A stretch of 64,000 bases of DNA from Bacteroidetes bacterium MedPE-SWsnd-G1 (GCA_001874265.1 MPDD01000010.1:1-64000); one strand, 5' to 3'; counted from the stretch's first letter, positions 25,832-36,320 are shown. The notes: generated by a model not told the origin, from the sequence alone. Numbers and translations are program-made.

Positions 25832-26881
25832 TTAAGGCACTATAGTTTTTAACATATCACCAACAATATCCTCTTCATATCGTATAGTTCCATTAATTTT
25901 AGGAGCCCTTATCCCTTTCTTAAAATCAGATATCCCAGTAAAAACTCGTGCCTCATCCCATAGATTCGCATTTATAAAACTCTGCAACGTATATGCTCCT
26001 CCTTCTATAATTAATGATTGAATTTCACTTTCAAACAACACATCACAGACCTGCTGTGGCACATCTTTAGAGTAATCGATTAAGGCCACTTGGACATTTT
26101 CTTGTTTTTCTGAAAAAGCAGTTCTTGAACTTGTAAACAAAATCGTTTTTACCGTACCATCAAAAACACATGCCTCTTTCGGTATTCTTAAAGAATTATC
26201 CAATACAATTCTTATTGGATCTTCACCAGTCCAAGACCTTACATTTAACCTAGGATTATCCTTAATTACAGTATTAGTTCCTACTATAATTCCTTGCTCC
26301 TCACTTCGCCATTTATGAACCAATCGCTGAGAGTATCTATTAGAAATCCATGTCGGTTGATTTTCGGCATCTTCAGTTCGTTTCAAATCAATAAAACCAT
26401 CTTTTGTTTCAGCCCACTTTAATATTATATACGGACGTCGTTTATTATGAAATGTAAAAAATCGCTTGTTAAGTTCTCTACACTCTTTTTCAGATACACC
26501 AACTTCAACTTCACAGCCCGCTTTTTTCAATCTCTTCACTCCTTCTCCGCTCACCAAACTATTATCATCTAAAACTCCTATTACTACCTTTGGAATTTTA
26601 TGCTTTACAATTAAATCTGCACATGGAGGTGTTTTTCCAAAATGAGAACATGGCTCTAAACTAACATAGATCGTAGATTTAGATAATAATTTCATATCCT
26701 TTACAGACTCAATAGCATTGACCTCGGCATGATTTCCACCATAAGGACTCGTATATCCTTCTCCAATAATTTTATCTTCATATACAATCACTGCTCCAAC
26801 CATTGGATTGGGACGTGTTGTTCCTAATCCATTTTTTGCTAGTTGCAAACATCTTTTTATATATTTTTCGTGTATCTTCAC
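25832..26881 (-). CDS. ribD: Bifunctional riboflavin biosynthesis deaminase/reductase
   Basis: 349 residues from GTG 26881 (MKIHEKYIKRCLQLAKNG). A longer frame from ATG 26938 exists, but its extra 19 residues have no family counterpart and it would start inside the neighbouring GNAT gene. The deaminase domain has zinc ligands His51, Cys78 and Cys87 with catalytic Glu53 (GGNHAEVNAIE, LEPCSHFGKTPPC). The reductase domain begins near residue 150 (PYIILKWAETKDGFI). It catalyses steps two and three of riboflavin synthesis from GTP. A -7 box lies four bases before the GTG, predicting a leaderless mRNA. Divergent from the GNAT gene with 21 bases between the starts. Confidence 0.92.
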   Translation of the reverse strand: MKIHEKYIKRCLQLAKNGLGTTRPNPMVGAVIVYEDKIIGEGYTSPYGGNHAEVNAIESVKDMKLLSKSTIYVSLEPCSHFGKTPPCADLIVKHKIPKVVIGVLDDNSLVSGEGVKRLKKAGCEVEVGVSEKECRELNKRFFTFHNKRRPYIILKWAETKDGFIDLKRTEDAENQPTWISNRYSQRLVHKWRSEEQGIIVGTNTVIKDNPRLNVRSWTGEDPIRIVLDNSLRIPKEACVFDGTVKTILFTSSRTAFSEKQENVQVALIDYSKDVPQQVCDVLFESEIQSLIIEGGAYTLQSFINANLWDEARVFTGISDFKKGIRAPKINGTIRYEEDIVGDMLKTIVP

Positions 26882-26885
26882 CTCG

Positions 26886-26916
26886 CAAAAATAGACTTTA
26901 AATTGAGCAATAACAA
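26886..26916 (-). promoter_or_regulatory. Promoter of ribD (TTG-N20-TATTTTTG)
   Basis: On the minus strand TTG (26916-26914), a spacer of 20 bases and TATTTTTG (26893-26886) match the Bacteroidota promoter. The GTG start at 26881 follows the -7 box after four bases. The promoter overlaps the TTG start (26903) of the divergent GNAT gene. Confidence 0.6.
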
Positions 26917-27394
26917 CTTCATCATTCGAGAAATACAACCGTCAGACAATAAACAAATTGCATCTGTAATTAGAGAAGTCCTCATTGAATTTGGAGTACC
27001 AAAAGTTGGAACGGCATATGAGGACACGGCTTTAGACTGCATGTTTGAGACTTACGATATTGAAAATGCAACTTATTTTGTAGTAGAAAAAGATGGTAAA
27101 TTATTTGGCGGGGCGGGAATTATGCAACTTCAAGATTGCATAGACCCAATTTGCGAATTACAAAAAATGTACTTTCACTCAGATGCACGAGGAAAAGGAA
27201 TTGGAAGACTTATGATGGAAACCTGCTTAGAAAAAGCAAAAGCATATGGCTTTAAACAATGTTATCTAGAAACATTACCGTATATGGTTGGTGCAAGAAA
27301 ATTGTATATAAAGACTGGGTTCAACTCTTTGGAAAAACCTATGGGGAACACCGGTCATTTTAGTTGCAATATGTGGATGCTTAAAGATTTATGA
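26903..27394 (+). CDS. GNAT family N-acetyltransferase
   Basis: 163 residues from TTG 26903 (MSNNNFIIREIQPSDNKQ). A longer ATG frame at 26843 would overlap ribD and add 20 hydrophobic residues before the conserved IIREIQPSD opening. Acetyl-CoA motif A is MYFHSDARGKGIGRLMMETCL; motif B is CYLETLPYMVGARKLYIKTGF. The last part, NTGHFSCNMWMLKDL, is typical of a common small GNAT group. Substrate unknown. Its stop overlaps the prmC start by four bases. Confidence 0.85.
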   Translation: MSNNNFIIREIQPSDNKQIASVIREVLIEFGVPKVGTAYEDTALDCMFETYDIENATYFVVEKDGKLFGGAGIMQLQDCIDPICELQKMYFHSDARGKGIGRLMMETCLEKAKAYGFKQCYLETLPYMVGARKLYIKTGFNSLEKPMGNTGHFSCNMWMLKDL

Positions 27395-28245
27395 TGTCAG
27401 TAGCAGAACTCAAGGAACTTTTTTTTTACCAATTAAACAACACCTATCCTAAGGAAGAAATTGAAAGTTTTTACTTTTTATTAGTTGACCATATTTTAAA
27501 TTTAAAAAGAATAGATCTCGCCTTAAATCCTAATATCGAATTTTCAAAAACGAAACAGTTAAAATTCGAAGATGCACTAGTTCAACTTCAGAAAGAAAGA
27601 CCAATTCAATACATTATTGGAGAAACGGAATTTTTTAGTTTAAATTTTAAGGTAAATGAGCATGTTCTAATTCCAAGGCCAGAAACCGAAGAATTAGTTG
27701 ATTGGATTGTAAAATCGTATTCTAGTAATAAACTTGAAAAACTTAAGATTCTTGATATTGGAACCGGCAGTGGATGTATTCCAATTTCATTAGCTAAAAA
27801 CCTTCCAAACGCATTCGTATATTCTATTGATATTTCGCCAGACGCACTTAAAGTTGCTAGGAAAAATGCGATTTTAAATACGGTCGAGATTAACTTTATA
27901 AAGCAAGACATTTTAACTACGAACGAATTGAATCAACAATTCGATATCATTATCTCCAATCCTCCGTATGTAAGGGAATTGGAAAAAAAGGAAATAAAAG
28001 ATAACGTATTAAAAAACGAACCGCATTTAGCCTTATTTGTTAAAGACAATAATCCACTTCTATTCTATGACAAGATTACAGACTTAGCAAAAAAGGGGTT
28101 AAAGTCCGAAGGGACACTTTACTTTGAAATTAATCAATACTTAGGTAAAGAAACTTTGGATTTACTTAAAAGAAAAAAATTTTCGCAAGTAGAACTTCGC
28201 AAGGATTTAAGCGGAAATAACAGAATGATTAAAGCTCAACTTTAA
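27391..28245 (+). CDS. prmC: Peptide chain release factor N5-glutamine methyltransferase
   Basis: 284 residues from ATGATG at 27391; either ATG may be used. An N-terminal helical domain (to ~90) is followed by a Rossmann SAM domain with ILDIGTGSGCIPISLA (120-135) and the active-site NPPY at 190-193, then LFVKDNNPLLFYDKI, typical of HemK/PrmC. It methylates the GGQ glutamine of release factors RF1 and RF2. It overlaps the GNAT gene by four bases. A separate promoter box for the MscS gene follows. Confidence 0.94.
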   Translation: MMSVAELKELFFYQLNNTYPKEEIESFYFLLVDHILNLKRIDLALNPNIEFSKTKQLKFEDALVQLQKERPIQYIIGETEFFSLNFKVNEHVLIPRPETEELVDWIVKSYSSNKLEKLKILDIGTGSGCIPISLAKNLPNAFVYSIDISPDALKVARKNAILNTVEINFIKQDILTTNELNQQFDIIISNPPYVRELEKKEIKDNVLKNEPHLALFVKDNNPLLFYDKITDLAKKGLKSEGTLYFEINQYLGKETLDLLKRKKFSQVELRKDLSGNNRMIKAQL

Positions 28246-28270
28246 TAGTTACACCTCTACATATTTTAAG

Positions 28271-28278
28271 TATTTTTG
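28271..28278 (+). promoter_or_regulatory. -7 promoter box of the first MscS gene
   Basis: TATTTTTG fits TAnnTTTG and lies 23 bases before the ATG at 28302. No TTG at the -33 position. Confidence 0.45.
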
Positions 28279-28301
28279 TTTTTTAATCTTAAACAAATAC
28301 T

Positions 28302-29117
28302 ATGGAAATTAAAGAAATTCTCGATCAAATCTCAACTTTATCTATGACTTACGCTCCAAAATTAATAGGCGCAATCGCCGTATGGATCATCGGTAGTTGG
28401 ATTATAAAAATCTTTATGAAAAGGTTTACTAAGATCTTAGAAAAAGGTAATACAGATGAATCTTTGAAGCCATTCTTAAAAAGCGTTATTAGCATTTTAC
28501 TTAAAGTAATGCTCGTAATTAGCGTTTTAAGCATGTTAGGTATCCAGATGACTTCATTTATTGCAATTTTAGGTGCTGCTGGCCTAGCTGTTGGTATGGC
28601 ATTATCTGGCACTTTGCAAAATTTTGCAGGAGGAGTTATGATTTTAATTTTTAAACCATTTAAAGTTGGCGATTTTATTGATGCCCAAGGCTATCAAGGT
28701 AGCGTAAGTGAAATTCAGATTTTTAATACCATATTAAAAACTCCAGATAATAAAACCATAATTATTCCTAATGGTGGACTTTCCACTGGCGCTATGGTCA
28801 ATTATTCCTCTGAAGAATTAAGACGTGTCGATTGGACTGTTGGAATAGGTTATGGAGATGATGCTGATAAGGCGAAAGAAGTTATAGCGCGTATGTGCAA
28901 TGATGATAAAAGAATTCTTAATGAGCCAAAGTTATTCATTGGCGTATCTGCCTTAGCAGATAGTTCCGTAAATTTCGCCGTAAGAGCATGGGTAAAAGCA
29001 GAAGATTATTGGGACGTATTCTTTGCTTTAAATGAAAATGTATACAAAACATTCGAAAAAGAAGGGCTTAATATCCCATTCCCTCAAATGGATGTTCACG
29101 TGCATAAAAACGAATAA
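28302..29117 (+). CDS. Small-conductance mechanosensitive channel, MscS family
   Basis: 271 residues, close to E. coli MscS (286). Three membrane helices: ~20-40, ~65-90 and the pore helix ~93-125 with AAGLAVGMALSGTLQNFAGGVMIL, rich in Ala/Gly as in MscS TM3. KPFKVGDFIDAQGYQGSVSEIQIF starts the beta domain; TPDNKTIIIPNGGLSTGAMVNYS and the C-terminal alpha/beta domain follow. It opens under membrane tension and releases osmolytes. A second MscS gene is at 57399-58262. Its stop is three bases before the next ATG. Confidence 0.93.
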   Translation: MEIKEILDQISTLSMTYAPKLIGAIAVWIIGSWIIKIFMKRFTKILEKGNTDESLKPFLKSVISILLKVMLVISVLSMLGIQMTSFIAILGAAGLAVGMALSGTLQNFAGGVMILIFKPFKVGDFIDAQGYQGSVSEIQIFNTILKTPDNKTIIIPNGGLSTGAMVNYSSEELRRVDWTVGIGYGDDADKAKEVIARMCNDDKRILNEPKLFIGVSALADSSVNFAVRAWVKAEDYWDVFFALNENVYKTFEKEGLNIPFPQMDVHVHKNE

Positions 29118-29120
29118 AAA

Positions 29121-29708
29121 ATGTCAAACTCTTGGCTTAAACCTACAATTTTAAAAGGAGTCAATGTTTCATTGATTCCTTTAAATTTAGATCATAAATC
29201 TGAATTACTGAAAGCTGCTACTGATGGCCAATTATGGAATTTATGGTTTACTTCCGTTCCATCTGCAAAAAATATTGACAATTATTTAGAATCTGCATTA
29301 AGCAGCAAACAAATGCTTCCTTTTACTGTTAAAAATAAGAATGGTAAAATTATAGGAAGTACACGCTTTTGTAATTCAGAACCGAGTAATTTACGTTTGG
29401 AGATTGGATACACTTGGTATGCCAAATCAACCCAAAGAACACAGGTTAACACCGAATGCAAACTCCTTTTACTTACGCATGCCTTTGAGGTTTTAAACTG
29501 TAATGCTGTAGAATTTAGAACACACTATTTCAATACTTCCTCTAGAAATGCTATTGCCCGATTGGGTGCTAAACAAGATGGAATTCTTCGAAATCACAGA
29601 ATGGACGCAGACGGAACTTTAAGAGATACGGTTGTATTTTCAATAATAAAAAGTGAATGGCCAGTTGTTAAGAAGCATTTAAATTTTAAATTGAATTCCA
29701 ATTCGTAA
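29121..29708 (+). CDS. GNAT N-acetyltransferase (RimJ/RimL-like)
   Basis: 195 residues. The order is a conserved opening (ILKGVNVSLIPLNLDHKSEL), a strand with NKNGKIIGSTRF, LRLEIGYTWYAKSTQRTQVNTECKLLLL in the acetyl-CoA region, and AVEFRTHYFNTSSRNAIARLGAKQDGILRNH, a pattern of a group of RimJ-like GNATs with an added C-terminal RNHR-type motif. The substrate is unknown. It starts three bases after the MscS stop, so co-transcription is likely. Confidence 0.85.
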   Translation: MSNSWLKPTILKGVNVSLIPLNLDHKSELLKAATDGQLWNLWFTSVPSAKNIDNYLESALSSKQMLPFTVKNKNGKIIGSTRFCNSEPSNLRLEIGYTWYAKSTQRTQVNTECKLLLLTHAFEVLNCNAVEFRTHYFNTSSRNAIARLGAKQDGILRNHRMDADGTLRDTVVFSIIKSEWPVVKKHLNFKLNSNS

Positions 29709-29729
29709 ACTATCCATTCACTTTTTATT

Positions 29730-32069
29730 ATGAAAAAATATTTATTACTTATTCCATCTATTTTCTTCTGTTTTTCTAATATCCAGACGCATGCTCAAGA
29801 TGAAAAACCAAAAGTAGCCCTCGTATTAAGTGGTGGTGGTGCCAAGGGTGTTGCACACATACCTTTATTACAAACATTAGATTCTCTTGGAATAGTACCA
29901 GATATTATTATCGGAACTAGCATGGGAGGTGTTGTCGGAGGTTTTTATGCCGCAGGTTATTCTGGTGACAGCATTGCTAATATTGCTCAAAATGCAAATT
30001 GGACAGAATTGCTAGGTGGAGACATTTCTCTTAACGATGTTAGCATGGAAGAAAAAAGTGAATTTAAAAGGCACTTAATTGACTTTGACATAGTAAAAGG
30101 CAAACCAAAATTAAATTCAGGACTATTAAAAGATCAAAAATTAAGAGAATTTATATCACTGCATACATTTCCAGTATATAACATTAGAGATTTTGACAAT
30201 TTTCCGATTCCATATAGAGCAATGACAACAGATATTGTAAACGGTAAAGAAGTTCTTTTAGACAAAGGCTCTCTTAGTTTAGCAATTAGAGCGACAATGT
30301 CTATACCTGCAGTATTTCAACCAGTACCATATGAAAACACCCTATTAGTAGATGGAGGTGTTATGAATAATTTCCCAGTAGATGTAGCAAAACAAATGGG
30401 ATATGACTTTATTATTGGTAGTGATGTCGGTGGTGGTCTTCAATCAAAAGAAAAACTTGAAAGTATTTCAGCACAATTATTTCAAGCCGCCATGTTAACC
30501 AGTAATCTAAAAAATGACAACAACCGAGCAAACTGTGATATTCTTATCGATCACATGCCTAATCTAACATATTCTACTGGAGACTTTGTGAATGCTCCGG
30601 AAATTTTTATACAAGGAAAAATTGGAACTAACCTTCAATTAGATAAACTAACGGCATTAGCAAATACTCTTAAAAAATATCCTCAAAGAAAACATAAACT
30701 TCCTGAAACGGAAAAAGAAATAATCTTGGATAGTATAATATACCAAAATATAAGTGACGCAAATCTTGATCTTGTAAAAGCAAGAACTGACCTTAAAGAA
30801 GGAGAAAAATATACCACACAAGATATCATAAATGGAATAGACAAAGGGATGGGAACAAACCTCTTTAACCAAATTACTTTTGACGGAGGGAATAATAACG
30901 GTAAAAAAGAATTAAAACTTACAGGTGATGAACGTTCACAAAATATAATAAAAGGCTCTTTGCATTATGATACGTATAGAGGGGTTGGTCTTTTAGTCAA
31001 TTACACTGGAAGAAATATAATTGGAAAATCTTCTCGCATATTGGCAACTTTAGACATTGCTGAACAACCCAGATTTAGATTACAATATCAGAAACAATTT
31101 GGCAAAAAGAAGTCTTGGTGGTGGAGGTCTGAATTTTTAGGTGAATTTCTAGATCAAAAATTCTATTTGGAAGGTGAATTTGCGGATGATATGAATTCGA
31201 GATTTTTTCAATATAACAATCAAATAAATAAGAACTTAAATTCTCATCATAGTTATATAGGATTAGAGTTAAGCTTTGAAAGCAGTCATTTAGAACCTAA
31301 AATTAATCCAGATATAAATAATAACACTTTAAATTTAAGACATTATAATTTCAATAATTTTGAATTTGGATTTAATTATGTCTTCAATAAAATGAACACT
31401 GTGTTCTTTCCAACTTCGGGCTCTTATTTTAAAGCAGGCCTGCATCGTTCCGTTATAAATGAAGTAGATGCGGAATTTGTAGATATTGACGAACCTTTTC
31501 CAGGAGACGACTTGATTGTTAAAGGTTCTACAAACGATTTTACTAAAATAAATTTTGATTACGAGAAACGACTATTTATTTCTGAAAAGGCCACAGGTAT
31601 TATTGGAGCCAATGCAGCATTTATTATTCAAGACGAGTTAAAGCAAGATGATTTAGAATTTTCCGTTTATGGCTATTCAGGTGCATATTCAATAGGAGGA
31701 ACAGTAGTAAGCCCAAGAAAAAGTTCGTATACTTTCCCAGGATTCCATGAAGATGAACTCTTTTTTAGTCAAATGATGCGCTTAAATCTAGGGATTCAAG
31801 TCAACCCTTTTTCTAAATTTTACTTTACACCGCATGTAAATTTGGCAACTGTTGGATTCAATGATTTTGATGAATATATAGATAATGCATTATCTCCAAA
31901 AGGAAATTGGTCGGAATCTACTGATACAAGTGGTATTTTTTCAACAGGAATCAATTTTGCGTATCATTCACTTTTAGGTCCCATTAACTTTGATGTTTCC
32001 TATGTTAATGATATTAATAAAGTTCGTGTATTTTTTAGTGTTGGAATCTTATTTAATAGATCTAACTAA
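29730..32069 (+). CDS. Patatin-like phospholipase fused to an outer-membrane barrel
   Basis: 779 residues with a signal peptide (LLLIPSIFFCFSNIQTHAQ). The patatin domain at ~28-310 has the glycine-rich oxyanion loop SGGGAKG, nucleophile Ser64 in GTSMG and Asp208 in VDGGVMNNFP, so the catalytic dyad is complete. A linker at ~330-400 probably contains one POTRA-like domain. The last ~380 residues alternate as in BamA/FhaC-type barrels and end VFFSVGILFNRSN, with a C-terminal asparagine rather than the usual phenylalanine. It resembles PlpD/FplA type Vd autotransporters, in which the lipase is displayed or released. Whether the lipase domain faces outward here is inference. Confidence 0.88.
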   Translation: MKKYLLLIPSIFFCFSNIQTHAQDEKPKVALVLSGGGAKGVAHIPLLQTLDSLGIVPDIIIGTSMGGVVGGFYAAGYSGDSIANIAQNANWTELLGGDISLNDVSMEEKSEFKRHLIDFDIVKGKPKLNSGLLKDQKLREFISLHTFPVYNIRDFDNFPIPYRAMTTDIVNGKEVLLDKGSLSLAIRATMSIPAVFQPVPYENTLLVDGGVMNNFPVDVAKQMGYDFIIGSDVGGGLQSKEKLESISAQLFQAAMLTSNLKNDNNRANCDILIDHMPNLTYSTGDFVNAPEIFIQGKIGTNLQLDKLTALANTLKKYPQRKHKLPETEKEIILDSIIYQNISDANLDLVKARTDLKEGEKYTTQDIINGIDKGMGTNLFNQITFDGGNNNGKKELKLTGDERSQNIIKGSLHYDTYRGVGLLVNYTGRNIIGKSSRILATLDIAEQPRFRLQYQKQFGKKKSWWWRSEFLGEFLDQKFYLEGEFADDMNSRFFQYNNQINKNLNSHHSYIGLELSFESSHLEPKINPDINNNTLNLRHYNFNNFEFGFNYVFNKMNTVFFPTSGSYFKAGLHRSVINEVDAEFVDIDEPFPGDDLIVKGSTNDFTKINFDYEKRLFISEKATGIIGANAAFIIQDELKQDDLEFSVYGYSGAYSIGGTVVSPRKSSYTFPGFHEDELFFSQMMRLNLGIQVNPFSKFYFTPHVNLATVGFNDFDEYIDNALSPKGNWSESTDTSGIFSTGINFAYHSLLGPINFDVSYVNDINKVRVFFSVGILFNRSN

Positions 32070-32096
32070 AATCTGTATTCCTAATACTATTCTTTA

Positions 32097-32127
32097 TTTG
32101 CAAACTGCATTAAACAAGTTATCTTTG
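32097..32127 (+). promoter_or_regulatory. Full promoter of trmD (TTTG-N19-TATCTTTG)
   Basis: TTTG at 32097-32100, a 19-base spacer and TATCTTTG at 32120-32127 match the Bacteroidota consensus exactly. Only five bases separate the -7 box from the ATG at 32133, so the predicted TSS falls at about the start codon and the mRNA should be leaderless. Confidence 0.75.
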
Positions 32128-32132
32128 CACCT

Positions 32133-32813
32133 ATGCGAATAGACATCATTACTGTTTCTCCTGGCCTATTACAAAGTCCGTTTGAACATTCCATTTTAAA
32201 ACGTGCCATTAATAAAGGACTTGTAGAGGTTCATTTTCATGATTTACGCAAATATGCCATTAATAAATATGGCAAAATAGACGACTATCAATTTGGCGGT
32301 GGGGCTGGTATGGTACTGATGATTGAACCAATTGACAAATGCATTTCAGAGTTACAAAGTGAGCGAACTTATGATGAGGTATTGTATATGACTCCTGATG
32401 CGCCAGTATTAAATCAGGCCATTGCAAACAATTTATCTCTAAACCAGAACATTATCATTCTTACCGGCCATTATAAAGGAGTGGATCAACGTGTTCGAGA
32501 TAAGTTTGTAACTAAAGAAATTTCTATAGGAGATTACGTTTTAAGTGGAGGTGAATTAGCTGCAGCTGTTGTTTGTGATGCGGTCATTAGACTTATCCCT
32601 GGTGTTATTGGAGATGAAACTTCTGCCTTAACCGATTCTTTTCAAGATAATTTATTAAGTCCACCTGTATATACACGTCCAGCTGAATACGATGGCATGG
32701 AGGTTCCCAAAATATTATTGTCTGGAAATTTCCCTAAAATAGATGAATGGCGTGCGGAAAAAGCTTACGAGCACACAAAGAATATCCGCCCAGATTTATT
32801 AAAGGATTCATAA
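32133..32813 (+). CDS. trmD: tRNA (guanine-37-N1) methyltransferase
   Basis: 226 residues, a normal length. Conserved parts: [21 protein letters not shown] (residues 1-21, here shortened in meaning to the family start), [44 protein letters not shown] (the knotted SAM site) and [19 protein letters not shown]. It methylates N1 of G37 in tRNAs and prevents +1 frameshifting. It lies upstream of rplS, as in many bacteria, but rimM and rpsP are not next to it. It has its own promoter with a start-proximal -7 box. Confidence 0.96.
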   Translation: MRIDIITVSPGLLQSPFEHSILKRAINKGLVEVHFHDLRKYAINKYGKIDDYQFGGGAGMVLMIEPIDKCISELQSERTYDEVLYMTPDAPVLNQAIANNLSLNQNIIILTGHYKGVDQRVRDKFVTKEISIGDYVLSGGELAAAVVCDAVIRLIPGVIGDETSALTDSFQDNLLSPPVYTRPAEYDGMEVPKILLSGNFPKIDEWRAEKAYEHTKNIRPDLLKDS

Positions 32814-32872
32814 CAACCTAAAAACAGGTTAATTGTCCTAAAATCAAGGATTAAAAAAACTAAAACTTATTT

Positions 32873-32902
32873 TTGCGTAACAAAACAAATTCCCTACATT
32901 TG
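32873..32902 (+). promoter_or_regulatory. Promoter of rplS (TTG-N19-TACATTTG)
   Basis: TTG at 32873-32875, 19 bases, then TACATTTG at 32895-32902: an exact match to the Bacteroidota promoter. The predicted TSS is at about 32909, immediately before the leader stem. Confidence 0.8.
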
Positions 32903-32908
32903 CACACG

Positions 32909-32973
32909 CAAAATCAACCGCTGACGAAAATCGTGAATGTTGGTTTTCTTACAACCATTATAAAAAAATAAAA
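32909..32973 (+). ncRNA. Structured 5' leader of rplS, probable L19 autoregulatory RNA
   Basis: The leader folds into a 9-bp helix AAAATCAAC/GTTGGTTTT (32910-32918 with 32939-32947, one G-U pair) enclosing a small hairpin ACGA-AAA-TCGT (32924-32934). The helix begins at the predicted TSS. I recall a described flavobacterial L19 ribosomal-protein leader, and position and size fit; I cannot check a covariance model. The likely role is feedback control of L19 synthesis. Confidence 0.65.
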
Positions 32974-33324
32974 ATGGCAGATTTAGTAAAGTTCGTACAA
33001 GACGAGTTTGTAACAAAAAACGAATTTCCTGAGTTTTCAGCAGGTGACACTATTACAGTGTATTACGAAATTAGAGAGGGAGATAAAAAACGTACACAGT
33101 TCTTTAGAGGTACTGTAATTCAACGTAAAGGTTCTGGTTCTTCAGAAACTTTTACAATCAGAAAAATGTCTGGAACAGTTGGAGTTGAGCGTATTTTCCC
33201 AATTAACTTACCAGCAATCCAAAAGATTGAAGTGAATAAGCAAGGTAAAGTAAGAAGAGCACGTATCTATTACTTTAGAGAACTTACAGGTAAGAAAGCA
33301 AGAATCAAAGAAGTTAGAAGATAA
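32974..33324 (+). CDS. rplS: 50S ribosomal protein L19
   Basis: 116 residues, the usual size. DTITVYYEIREGDKKRTQFFRGTVIQRKGSG, TFTIRKMSGTVGVERIFPINLP and ARIYYFRELTGKKARI (partly quoted) are characteristic. L19 sits at the 30S-50S interface and contributes to intersubunit bridges. It has its own strong promoter, a structured leader and a terminator at 33348-33378, so it forms a separate transcription unit from trmD. Confidence 0.97.
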   Translation: MADLVKFVQDEFVTKNEFPEFSAGDTITVYYEIREGDKKRTQFFRGTVIQRKGSGSSETFTIRKMSGTVGVERIFPINLPAIQKIEVNKQGKVRRARIYYFRELTGKKARIKEVRR

Positions 33325-33347
33325 TAAACTAACATCAAAAAGTTTAG

Positions 33348-33378
33348 ATCCCGATTTGCAATGCAAATCGGGATTTTT
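33348..33378 (+). terminator. Intrinsic terminator after rplS
   Basis: Long inverted repeat ATCCCGATTTGCA (33348-33360) and TGCAAATCGGGAT (33362-33374) followed by a T run. It ends the L19 transcript 23 bases after the stop codon. Confidence 0.9.
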
Positions 33379-33441
33379 AGTTTGTAAACATTTGTTAATA
33401 AACCCCGTTTATATCTTGTTGAGAACTAAATACTTGAATTT

Positions 33442-33473
33442 TTGGAAATTATTTAACGCATCTTATATATTTG
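33442..33473 (+). promoter_or_regulatory. Promoter of the structured RNA (TTG-N21-TATATTTG)
   Basis: TTG at 33442-33444, a 21-base spacer (slightly long) and TATATTTG at 33466-33473. The predicted TSS near 33479 coincides with the 5' strand of the first hairpin of the RNA, which supports both calls. Confidence 0.6.
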
Positions 33474-33479
33474 TAACAA

Positions 33480-33915
33480 GAAATAACTGAGAAGCATATT
33501 CAAAGTTATTCTTAAATGTTCTTGAACATCGTCTTTTAAATTTAGTAAAAGTATAGTCTATAAAGTATTTAGCATACCATTAGAGAATATATGAATTTAG
33601 AAGGCTGTTGGATAAAAGTGCTTAAAACGAGTAATGCTTATTAAAGGGTTACAACAAAGTTTTAGCATGGGATTCAACAATCGGAGAAACGAAGTAACGA
33701 AAGGTTATTTTGGATTGGTTGACATTGAAGTAGCAAGTTCATATATATCACTATAGAGGGGTTTAGAAATAAACAATCGTTGGGGATTTGAGCGGTGAAA
33801 GTTTACTATGAAAAAATTTCTAGGTGTGACACGAAAGTAGCACATATGTTGCAGAATGACTCCAGCAAAAAGCCATAGTAAACGAGCAGTCCTTTATTAT
33901 GGCTTTTGTTTTTTT
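33480..33915 (+). ncRNA. Structured RNA of about 435 nt, family not recognised
   Basis: A non-coding stretch between rplS and icd with a promoter at one end and an intrinsic terminator at the other. Helices found by eye: 33478-33488 with 33504-33513 (one bulged base); 33516-33520 with 33525-33529 (CUUG tetraloop); 33533-33538 with 33546-33551; a long arm 33606-33613 with 33672-33679 enclosing 33618-33628 with 33659-33668; 33692-33698 with 33704-33710; 33801-33810 with 33874-33883 (10 bp) enclosing 33824-33828 with 33841-33845, the latter with a GAAA loop. No open frame of length fits. I find no tmRNA tag or CCA end, no RNase P core motif and no SRP signature. It may be a free RNA or an attenuated leader of icd. 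Confidence 0.65.
33868..33915 (+). terminator. Strong intrinsic terminator of the structured RNA
   Basis: 15-bp stem AAAAGCCATAGTAAA (33868-33882) with TTTATTATGGCTTTT (33893-33907), one G-U pair, a 10-base loop and a tract of seven T (33909-33915). The left arm also pairs with 33801-33810, so the two folds exclude each other. Confidence 0.88.
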
Positions 33916-34007
33916 GCTCATCTCACAAAAAAAACATTACAATTTTTAAACATCATCAATAAAACGATCAATTAATCCTTAATTCAAACTAAAAATTTAA
34001 CGATTAA

Positions 34008-36269
<2,262 letters not shown>

Positions 36270-36287
36270 TCGTTACTTAAATAAACT

Positions 36288-36320
36288 AAAAAGCCTCAAT
36301 GCAAATTGAGGCTTTTTTTT
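36288..36320 (+). terminator. Intrinsic terminator after icd, overlapping the murQ promoter
   Basis: 8-bp core stem GCCTCAAT/ATTGAGGC (36293-36300, 36305-36312) with a GCAA tetraloop, extended by A-T pairs, then eight T. The last T is also the first base of the TATCTTTG box of murQ. Confidence 0.9.

Noticed and set aside
26882-26938. Longer ATG start of ribD
   Set aside because: It would lie inside the GNAT gene and upstream of the -7 box; the GTG at 26881 matches the family length and promoter position.
33480-33915. tmRNA, RNase P RNA or group II intron domain V
   Set aside because: No tRNA-like ends or CCA, no tag frame, no RNase P core motif. The GAAA hairpin (33824-33845) lacks the catalytic AGC triad of domain V, and no reverse transcriptase is near.
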